Source: Prevotellaceae bacterium UBA3849 (lineage in GTDB: Bacteria > Bacteroidota > Bacteroidia > Bacteroidales > Bacteroidaceae). From it: DNA of 17,354 bases. Where the stretch lies: positions 1 to 17,354 of the forward strand of contig DGHL01000082.1 of the NCBI GenBank assembly GCA_002392645.1, in the 5' to 3' direction. Below are positions 1-5,374 of the stretch, one piece after another. Both the position numbers and the translations under genes were made by a program. Each line of letters starts with the position of its first letter. Position 1 is the first letter of the stretch. The notes beneath the pieces are model-generated. The model saw only the letters and a list, made by a program, of their open reading frames with translations. It was not told the origin of the DNA and made no database searches.

Positions 1-791
1 CCCTTGATGCCGATGATGGTGTCGCCTACGTGGCAGTCACGACCGATGCCGTAAGCAGCGCCGATTTCCTCAACAGCCTGTATGGCCTTTATCTTGTCGT
101 CATATTTTGTTCCGTTGACAGATACCAACTCACCCTTCTCGAAACCGAGTTTCAGGGTCTCAGGACCTTCCTTGGTAGGATGCTTCAGGTATGCGCTCTC
201 AGGCAGTCCCTGCTTAGAGTCGAGTATCTCGCCACCGCAGATAGATGTGCCCCATATACCTACGTTGTAAGAATACTTCAGCTTTGTGAAGTCAGCGTAG
301 AAGCCATGCTCGTTGAGGTAGTCTATCTCCTCCTGACGAGACAGGTTGCCGTCACGTGTCAGAGTGATGATCTCCACACCAGGAGCCATTACGAGGAATG
401 TCATGTCAAAACGTATCTGGTCGTTGCCGGCACCGGTAGAACCGTGAGCGATGGCATCAGCACCTATCTCGTTAGCGTAGCGTGCGATGGCGATAGCCTG
501 GAAGATACGCTCTGAAGACACAGAGATAGGATAGCAGTTGTTACGCAGCACGTTGCCATACACCATGTACTTCAACGACTTCTCGTAATACTCCTGTGTC
601 ACGTCGAGAGTGACATACTTCACTGCGCCCAGCTTGTAGGCATTCTCCTCGTTAGTCTTCAACTGCTCGGCAGAGAAACCACCGGTGTTAGCGCAGGCGG
701 CATATACCTCATAACCGTCCTGTGCAAGTTTCATCACTGTGTAAGAGGTATCCAGACCTCCACTGAAAGCTACTACTACTTTTTTCTTCAT
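1..791 (-). CDS. argG: Argininosuccinate synthase, 5' part (3' end outside window)
   Basis: Cytoplasmic enzyme that joins citrulline and aspartate with ATP to give argininosuccinate, the penultimate step of arginine synthesis. The ATG is at 789-791 on the minus strand and 263 codons are present; the reading frame is open to the window edge, where the protein reads DTIIGIKG. The N-terminus has the ATP-pyrophosphatase (PP-loop) signature AFSGGLDTS at residues 8-16. The citrulline/ATP-binding HGSTGAGNDQIRFD is at residues 116-129. Both are typical of the roughly 400-residue bacterial ArgG, so about one third is missing. It is the third gene after argR and the GNAT gene on the same strand. The 136-bp gap before it holds a degenerate 8-bp repeat array and no recognisable promoter, so it is probably expressed from the argR promoter. 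Confidence 0.95.
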   Translation of the reverse strand, partial: MKKKVVVAFSGGLDTSYTVMKLAQDGYEVYAACANTGGFSAEQLKTNEENAYKLGAVKYVTLDVTQEYYEKSLKYMVYGNVLRNNCYPISVSSERIFQAIAIARYANEIGADAIAHGSTGAGNDQIRFDMTFLVMAPGVEIITLTRDGNLSRQEEIDYLNEHGFYADFTKLKYSYNVGIWGTSICGGEILDSKQGLPESAYLKHPTKEGPETLKLGFEKGELVSVNGTKYDDKIKAIQAVEEIGAAYGIGRDCHVGDTIIGIK

Positions 792-810
792 AATATTATT
801 TTGTTTTTTT

Positions 811-906
811 CGATATCATGATATTACGTTATAGCGTTATTTCGATATTTCGTTATCACGTTATTTCGCCATTTCGTAATAACGCTATTTCGTTATATTG
901 TTATAA
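811..906. repeat. Degenerate 8-bp tandem repeat array (consensus CGTTATTT)
   Basis: Twelve successive octamers lie in perfect 8-bp register with no insertions or deletions. Most begin with CG and match CGTTATTT at 5-8 positions, for example CGTTATAG, CGTTATTT, CGATATTT, CGTTATCA, CGTTATTT, CGCCATTT and CGCTATTT. Two units begin TG. The array fills most of the gap between the GNAT stop codon and the argG start. The first two units form a perfect 12-bp palindrome, ATATCATGATAT, at 813-824. Transcribed from the minus strand it would be a repetitive AU-rich leader before argG. The function is unknown. Confidence 0.85.
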
Positions 907-927
907 CGAGAAAGAGAGCCCAGAATA

Positions 928-1542
928 TCAGAACTCTATTCCTCTTTCCGTAAGGCTCTTCATCACGTCGTGGAAGACGTTGGCCGGTGTAGGCTCACCC
1001 TTGTGGTCCTTAGGGTCATAGAGCATACCGGTGCAGATGCAGAACTTACGCTGCTTCATCTCGAGTATAGGATGGTTTACGCATCCCTGACAACCACGCC
1101 AGAAAGCCTCGTCGTCAGTAAGCTGGTTGAATGATACCGGCACGTAACCCAGTGCGGTATTCATCTTCATCACAGCGTCGCCAGACGTCAGAGAGAATAT
1201 CTTTGCCTCCGGCCAGCGCACGCGTGCCAGAGTGAATGTATAGTCCTTGATGCGCTTCGCAATGCCCAGTCCCTGAAAGTCGGGATGCACTATGAGACCT
1301 GACGTGGTGACATAGCTCTTGTTGCCCCATGTCTCGATATAACTGAAACCGGCGAAGCGGTCATTCTCGTCAAGAGCGATGACAGCCTTACCCTCTTTCA
1401 TCTTCGTTGCCACATACTCATGTGTGCGCTCGGCAATGCCAGTGCCACGCTTCTTCGCAGCTATGCGTATGGTGTCGAGTATCTCATCGACGTACTTCTC
1501 ATGTGTGGCATCTGCCACAAGTATTCTGATATTGTTATTCAA
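928..1542 (-). CDS. GNAT-family N-acyltransferase, probable N-acetyl/N-succinylglutamate synthase of arginine synthesis
   Basis: A 204-residue single-domain GNAT protein. The acyl-CoA pyrophosphate-binding motif is visible at about residues 86-98 (VHPDFQGLGIAKR), preceded by the GNAT beta-4 strand. The C-terminal third has four cysteines, C151, C154, C168 and C170 (CQGC and CIC), which could hold a metal. It lies between argR and argG, so I infer that it acylates glutamate as the first step of the pathway. In Bacteroides the intermediates are known to be N-succinylated, so succinyl-CoA may be the donor. The start is odd: no in-frame ATG exists, and the frame is closed upstream by a stop at 1552-1554. 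TTG at 1540-1542 is the best start because the first beta strand (IRILVADA) follows it; a GTG at 1516-1518 would cut that strand. The first codons lie inside a 37-bp tandem duplication. The GNAT assignment is firm; the substrate is inferred. Confidence 0.85.
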   Translation of the reverse strand: MNNNIRILVADATHEKYVDEILDTIRIAAKKRGTGIAERTHEYVATKMKEGKAVIALDENDRFAGFSYIETWGNKSYVTTSGLIVHPDFQGLGIAKRIKDYTFTLARVRWPEAKIFSLTSGDAVMKMNTALGYVPVSFNQLTDDEAFWRGCQGCVNHPILEMKQRKFCICTGMLYDPKDHKGEPTPANVFHDVMKSLTERGIEF

Positions 1543-1631
1543 AGTTATGAGTTATGAATTAAGAGTTATTGTTATTCAAAGTTAAGAGTTTTGAATTATG
1601 AGTTATGAGTTGCTGTTCAAAGCGATGAGTT
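1531..1631. repeat. 37-bp head-to-tail tandem duplication plus degenerate third copy
   Basis: Copy A (1531-1567) and copy B (1568-1604) are directly adjacent and agree at 34 of 37 positions. A third, degenerate partial copy at 1610-1631 matches 18 of 22 positions. Within each copy the motif TTATGAG recurs with a 7-bp period. Copy A includes the first codons of the GNAT gene (TTGAATAACAAT on the minus strand), so the duplication has copied the translation start region upstream. In copy B the duplicated TTG frame stops after six codons. Confidence 0.9.
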
Positions 1632-1670
1632 CAAGTCACTTTTTCAACTCATAACTCATAACTCAAAACT
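1587..1670 (-). repeat. Inverted repeat between argR and the GNAT gene (26-bp arms, 32-nt loop)
   Basis: The arms are 1587-1612 and 1645-1670, complementary at 25 of 26 positions, with loop 1613-1644. The arms are built from the TTATGAG/CTCATAA heptamer, so the hairpin arises from oppositely oriented repeat tracts. In the minus-strand transcript it begins three bases after the argR stop codon. No U-run follows, so it is not a typical intrinsic terminator. It could stabilise or attenuate the argR message relative to the downstream genes. Confidence 0.8.
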
Positions 1671-1672
1671 TG

Positions 1673-2149
1673 CTATATCACCATATCGGGCAACACGCTT
1701 GACAGTTCGTCAACGATGTCCACATGTGATGCACCCTCACGTATTACTATAAATATGGTGTCATCGCCTGCTATGGTGCCGAGCACATCCTTTAGCGCCG
1801 CTGCATCGATGTTTGACGCTATGCTGCTGGCAAATCCCGGACGTGTCTTCATCACTGCCATGTTGCCCGAGAACTGTATGGACTCGAATCCCGTAACGAG
1901 CGGCAGGTCCTTCTTTGGCTCCGGACGGTGCTGCCGACGATAGTCGTCTTCGTTTGGCAATACGTAGTATTTACGACCGTCTGCACTCGTTGCCTTGGCG
2001 ACCTTTAAATATACAAGGTCACGCGACACTGTAGGCTGCGCCACATCTATATGTTGCCTCCTTAGTGCCTGCATCACTTCTTCCTGCGATTCCAGTTCGT
2101 TATTTAGTATCACCAGCCGCAGTGCAGCCAGTCGGTCAGCTTTCTTCAT
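1673..2149 (-). CDS. argR: Arginine repressor ArgR
   Basis: Arginine-sensing transcription factor, normally a hexamer, that binds ARG boxes when arginine is abundant. The protein has 158 residues, a normal length. Residues 1-70 are the winged helix-turn-helix, with recognition helix QPTVSRDLVYL at 38-48. Residues 83-158 form the oligomerisation and arginine-binding domain, with the family's GDD motif at 128-130 (D129 and D130 expected to contact arginine). The ATG start is at 2147-2149. It is the first gene of the argR-GNAT-argG operon. Two ARG boxes overlap its promoter, which indicates autoregulation and feedback control of the whole operon. Confidence 0.95.
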   Translation of the reverse strand: MKKADRLAALRLVILNNELESQEEVMQALRRQHIDVAQPTVSRDLVYLKVAKATSADGRKYYVLPNEDDYRRQHRPEPKKDLPLVTGFESIQFSGNMAVMKTRPGFASSIASNIDAAALKDVLGTIAGDDTIFIVIREGASHVDIVDELSSVLPDMVI

Positions 2150-2161
2150 AAAACGTTATAC

Positions 2162-2175
2162 TGAATATTTATTCA
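2162..2175. promoter_or_regulatory. ARG box 1 (proximal), probable ArgR operator
   Basis: TGAATATTTATTCA is an exact match to the core ARG-box palindrome TGAATwwwwATTCA known from ArgR regulons. It lies 12 bases upstream of the argR start codon, in the predicted 5' leader just after the transcription start. A repressor bound here would block promoter clearance. Binding is inferred from the motif and the adjacent argR gene. Confidence 0.85.
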
Positions 2176-2186
2176 CGTTTGGACTG

Positions 2187-2217
2187 CAAAATTACGAATA
2201 AATATTCAAACGGCAAA
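2187..2217 (-). promoter_or_regulatory. argR operon promoter
   Basis: On the minus strand a -33 element TTTG (2214-2217) is followed by a 19-bp spacer and the -7 element TAATTTTG (2187-2194). This is the full Bacteroidetes primary-sigma promoter (TTTG, about 19-21 bp, TAnnTTTG). Transcription should start near 2180-2183, giving a leader of about 30 nt to argR. ARG box 2 sits in the spacer and ARG box 1 just downstream of the start. Confidence 0.85.
2195..2208. promoter_or_regulatory. ARG box 2 (distal), probable ArgR operator
   Basis: CGAATAAATATTCA matches the ARG-box core at 13 of 14 positions. It lies entirely in the spacer between the -33 and -7 elements of the argR promoter. Its centre is 33 bp from the centre of box 1, about three helical turns, not the roughly 21 bp of adjacent E. 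coli boxes. Bound ArgR would exclude sigma factor. Confidence 0.8.
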
Positions 2218-2296
2218 ATATTTTCTTTGTTTTTTTTCAGTCTCGTTATGATTTAAATGTTTTTTAAACATACATCATAAAAAATGCAGTATTCTC

Positions 2297-2327
2297 TTTG
2301 CCGTTTGCCGTTTTTTAAGTAATTTTG
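2297..2327 (+). promoter_or_regulatory. murF promoter
   Basis: TTTG at 2297-2300, a 19-bp spacer, then TAATTTTG at 2320-2327, identical in layout to the divergent argR promoter. Transcription should start near 2332-2334, leaving a short leader of under 20 nt before the ATG at 2351. A small palindrome, ATGTTT-TTT-AAACAT (2257-2271), lies upstream between the two divergent promoters. Confidence 0.85.
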
Positions 2328-2350
2328 CAATAAACAAAAGTAAAGACGCA

Positions 2351-3640
2351 ATGAGTTTATTATCAAAATTTCTGGAACATCCAATAGTAACCACCGACAG
2401 CCGCAACTGTCCTGAAGGAAGTATATTCTTTGCATTGAAGGGTGAGAACTTCAATGGTAACAAATTTGCCGCACAGGCTTTGGAAAAGGGGTGCGCATAC
2501 GCCGTGGTGGACGAGAAGGAGTATGCCGTGGACGATCGCTACATCTGCGTAGATGACACTCTCAAGGCTTTACAACTCCTGGCATACGAATATCGCAACA
2601 CTCTCAACATTCCTGTAATAGGAATAACAGGCACCAACGGCAAGACCACAACAAAGGAACTGGTAAGCACCGTGCTATCAAAGAAGTACAACGTGCTATA
2701 CACCCAAGGCAACCTCAACAACCACATTGGCGTGCCGCTTACCTTGCTGCGCCTACGTAAGGAACATGAGATTGCTGTAATAGAAATGGGTGCCAACCAT
2801 CCTAAGGAAATTGAATTTCTCACTGGCATAGCCTGCCCTACATGCGGTATAATCACAAATGTAGGCAAGGCGCACCTGGAAGGCTTCGGCTCGTTTGAAA
2901 AACTTGTGAACACTAAGTGCGAGCTATATGATTATCTTGGTGCCGCAAACAACACGCCGACCATCTTCGTAAACCATGACGACGACATCTTGCTGAAGAG
3001 GGCTATGGCTTTCAATGCCGCACCTAAGACATACGGCATTAAGTCTGCACAGGCTGACATCAAGGGAGAGATCATTGACTGCGATCCTTTCTTGCGTTTT
3101 AAACTCTTTATGAATGGCAGTGAACACGAGGTTACTACGCATCTCGTTGGCTCATATAACATATATAATGCGCTGGCTGCTGCTACCATCGGCAAAGAGT
3201 TTAATGTGAATGAAGAAGACATCGTAGCCGCACTGTCCGACTATGTGCCAAGCAACAATAGGTCACAGTTCACAGAGACCGCCAACAACAAGCTTGTCGT
3301 TGACACGTATAATGCGAACCCTACATCTATGATGGCTGCATTGGAGAATTTCACCTTGATGAGCGCACCAAACAAAATGGCTATTCTGGGTGAGATGCGT
3401 GAACTGGGCAGTATCAGTGCCGAGGAACATCAAAGGGTAGCCGACTTCCTGAAATCTCACGGCATTAACGATGTTTGGCTTGTGGGCGCTGGCTTTACCG
3501 ATACAGTATGCAACTTCCGCAAGTTCCCAGATTCTACTGCAGTAAAGGCAGAACTGACTGCAAATCCAATAAAAGGCAAATGTATCCTGATCAAGGGTTC
3601 TAACGGTAACCGACTGTTTGAACTGCCTGAGCTATTATAA
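2351..3640 (+). CDS. murF: UDP-N-acetylmuramoyl-tripeptide--D-alanyl-D-alanine ligase MurF
   Basis: Cytoplasmic ATP-dependent ligase that adds D-Ala-D-Ala to the UDP-MurNAc-tripeptide, the last soluble step of peptidoglycan precursor synthesis. The protein has 429 residues, normal for the family. The N-terminal substrate domain (about 1-85) has TTDSRNCPEGSIFFALKG at 14-31. The ATPase domain has the P-loop GTNGKTTT at 94-101, NNHIGVPL at 123-130, and K189, the likely carbamylated lysine (VNTKCELYD). The C-terminal domain has DTYNANPTSM at 318-327, LGEMRELG at 346-353 and KGSNGNRLFEL near the end. It is the only clearly plus-strand gene in the window and is monocistronic, with its own promoter. 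Confidence 0.96.
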   Translation: MSLLSKFLEHPIVTTDSRNCPEGSIFFALKGENFNGNKFAAQALEKGCAYAVVDEKEYAVDDRYICVDDTLKALQLLAYEYRNTLNIPVIGITGTNGKTTTKELVSTVLSKKYNVLYTQGNLNNHIGVPLTLLRLRKEHEIAVIEMGANHPKEIEFLTGIACPTCGIITNVGKAHLEGFGSFEKLVNTKCELYDYLGAANNTPTIFVNHDDDILLKRAMAFNAAPKTYGIKSAQADIKGEIIDCDPFLRFKLFMNGSEHEVTTHLVGSYNIYNALAAATIGKEFNVNEEDIVAALSDYVPSNNRSQFTETANNKLVVDTYNANPTSMMAALENFTLMSAPNKMAILGEMRELGSISAEEHQRVADFLKSHGINDVWLVGAGFTDTVCNFRKFPDSTAVKAELTANPIKGKCILIKGSNGNRLFELPELL

Positions 3641-3673
3641 ACCGGCATCAATTTCAACATACCAAAAGGCTAT

Positions 3674-3693
3674 TGTAATATGATAGCTTTTAC
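3674..3693. repeat. Single copy related to the 22-bp repeat found at 16793-16858
   Basis: The 20 bases here differ at one position from 16837-16856; both contain TGATAGCTTTTAC. The copy sits between the murF stop codon and the downstream terminator. It indicates a dispersed intergenic repeat family rather than chance, although two sites cannot define the family. Confidence 0.7.
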
Positions 3694-3705
3694 GACGGGC
3701 ACACG

Positions 3706-3746
3706 AAAAAAGGAATCCCCGCAAGACGATAAGCCTTGCGGGGATT
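3706..3746 (-). terminator. Intrinsic terminator of the 380-residue secreted protein gene
   Basis: A perfect 12-bp stem pairs 3714-3725 (AATCCCCGCAAG) with 3735-3746, with a 9-nt loop. On the minus strand the stem is followed by CC and six T (3706-3711), the classic layout for genes read leftward. It lies about 70 bp after the stop codon at 3818. On the plus strand the stem-loop also sits behind murF but has only a weak AT tail, so it may end both converging transcripts. Confidence 0.85.
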
Positions 3747-3817
3747 AATTATGTTTCACATATTATTGCTCTGGCAAGCGTATGTTGCCCTGGCAATATT
3801 TGATGTATCAAGACAGA

Positions 3818-4960
3818 TTACTTGATCTGTGCGCCGGCAGCGTTGTACTCTGCATTGCCGTTAACGATAACGAGCTTACCGTCCTTGATGAACTTCTTGA
3901 CAGCAGTAGCAGTCTCTTCATCAGCCTTGACACCAGCAACAGCAGTAGACAATGTTGGATCATACTGAGAATCATATGCTGACTCATTATAGTCAACCTC
4001 AACAACAAAGTTAACCTGCTTCGCTCCAAATGTGAAAGATGCACTTTCGACACCATCATCACACATTATGATCTTTGTTGGATTCTTACCATCCTTAACA
4101 GTAGTAACAGCAACACTCATGGCGACACCCTGGAATTCACGGAAGTCAGGAGCTGTATCGTCAGCATTAGGTATCGCATAGAAAGTCATACGATAAATTT
4201 TCTTTCCTTCTGGAGCAGTGAATATGTTCTGAGCGCCATTAGAGTTTTTCATACCCTGATAAGACAAATCATTGACAGTGATGTTAGCACCAGAAGCATA
4301 TTTTTTATCTTGATCGTGTATAATGGTCATTACCGCACCATCAGAATATGTTACTGATTTTTGGTTTAAATAATATGAATATACAACACCTGTTGACTGA
4401 ACATATGTACCCTCTGCAGTAGAAATACCATTAAGACTAGTAGTACCACCCATAGCATAGATGGTGTACACATGACCCTCCTGGAACTTAAACGTACCAG
4501 TATAGTAATCTGCAGGATCTGTTATCGCTGTCTCTGTTATGGCCACAGCAACTTTACCTGTCTGGTCATAACAAGAAACTGCCTTGCCTGCACCATGCTT
4601 GTAGTACAGTGTCATATCTACATTCTTCTTTGCTGTAACAATGAGAGAAATAGCAGAAGGAGTAGCATCGCCAAAAACAGAACCTTCATAGTTGTTTGCC
4701 TCAGCAGGGGCATCGGTAACACGGATATTAACATACTTTGTGAAGGTGTAACCAGCATAGGTCTTAGGATCACTGGCATCACTCGCATTTTTGATGAGAG
4801 CTGCACTTGTTGCCTGAACACCAGTGACAACGGTTGCATAGTCGTTGTCAAGAAGCGTCGCACCTTTTAAAAGTGCATCTGAATTTGTGGCATTCCAATC
4901 CTGCGCACTGACAGATACCGCTGCAAAAGCAGCTGTAATAAGAGTAAAGATTTTCTTCAT
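3818..4960 (-). CDS. Secreted beta-rich protein of unknown function with charged C-terminal tail
   Basis: A 380-residue protein with a clear signal peptide, MKKIFTLITAAFAAVSVSAQ, cleaved after SA or AQ near residue 20. There is no lipobox cysteine. Residues about 22-181 and 190-325 read as two beta-rich modules; the first ends in a strand pattern GHVYTIYAMGGTTSLNGI. I recall similar modules attached to pectate lyases in Prevotella, but this is memory, not a search. The last 25 residues (from VKKFIKDG to YNAAGAQIK) resemble short C-terminal tails seen on secreted proteins of this group and may be a T9SS-type sorting signal. No catalytic motif is recognisable. It has its own consensus promoter and terminator and follows the SusCD operon, so a surface or glycan-related role is plausible but unproven. 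Confidence 0.75.
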   Translation of the reverse strand: MKKIFTLITAAFAAVSVSAQDWNATNSDALLKGATLLDNDYATVVTGVQATSAALIKNASDASDPKTYAGYTFTKYVNIRVTDAPAEANNYEGSVFGDATPSAISLIVTAKKNVDMTLYYKHGAGKAVSCYDQTGKVAVAITETAITDPADYYTGTFKFQEGHVYTIYAMGGTTSLNGISTAEGTYVQSTGVVYSYYLNQKSVTYSDGAVMTIIHDQDKKYASGANITVNDLSYQGMKNSNGAQNIFTAPEGKKIYRMTFYAIPNADDTAPDFREFQGVAMSVAVTTVKDGKNPTKIIMCDDGVESASFTFGAKQVNFVVEVDYNESAYDSQYDPTLSTAVAGVKADEETATAVKKFIKDGKLVIVNGNAEYNAAGAQIK

Positions 4961-5065
4961 AAATAATTGAATTAAATTTAAATGAATGTTTTTGATGTAG
5001 TATGATGTAAGTGTTTATGCAATACCTATTTCTTCACATGTAATTAACAAAGAAGCAATTTGGAG

Positions 5066-5096
5066 CAAAATTACGCTTTTTCTTCGATATTACAAA
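5066..5096 (-). promoter_or_regulatory. Promoter of the 380-residue secreted protein gene
   Basis: On the minus strand TTTG (5093-5096), a 19-bp spacer and TAATTTTG (5066-5073) match the Bacteroidetes primary-sigma promoter exactly. The predicted start near 5060 gives a 5' leader of about 100 nt before the ATG at 4958-4960. The strong consensus suggests constitutive expression, separate from the SusCD operon. Confidence 0.8.
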
Positions 5097-5336
5097 ACGT
5101 TTTTACAATTATCGCAGTTTTTTTAACTCTATTTTAACGACTAACGTACATATCATCCTGTCTATCAGAAAAAAAACAACTATTTATGTATTTTCTGTAC
5201 GTCAAACCCATTGTCTGCCGACTGTTTCTTTCGAGTTCCGACTCACGACGTACACTCTTGACCTTGCTGTAGCTTTTTCACTATCAGAGTGAGTTAGCAA
5301 TTTTAATACATTAGAATATATCCATGCTGGGCGAAC
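5097..5336. other. Non-coding AT-rich gap, nothing recognised
   Basis: Within the 414-bp gap between the secreted protein gene and the DUF5123-like gene, this stretch holds no convincing gene, repeat or operator. A short minus-strand frame across 5202-5399 crosses the terminator and overlaps the end of the DUF5123-like gene, so it is not a gene. Confidence 0.6.
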
Positions 5337-5367
5337 AAAAAAGGGGCAGATCATTTTGATCTGCCCC
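5337..5367 (-). terminator. Intrinsic terminator of the susC-susD-DUF5123 operon
   Basis: A perfect 11-bp stem pairs GGGGCAGATCA (5343-5353) with 5357-5367 around a 3-nt loop. On the minus strand it is followed directly by six T (5337-5342). It starts 7 bp after the stop codon of the third operon gene. Confidence 0.93.
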
Positions 5368-5374
5368 CGTGAGT

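Noticed and set aside
30..515. Plus-strand open frame of 161 codons
   Set aside because: It is antisense to argG, whose minus-strand frame has clear conserved motifs.
1548..1600. Further ARG boxes in the TGAATTA motifs between argR and the GNAT gene
   Set aside because: Only half-sites occur, without the paired ATTCA at the right distance; they are part of the heptamer repeat.
3818..4960. Pectate lyase assignment for the 380-residue secreted protein
   Set aside because: No lyase motif or beta-helix repeat pattern is visible; only a loose resemblance of the N-terminal module.
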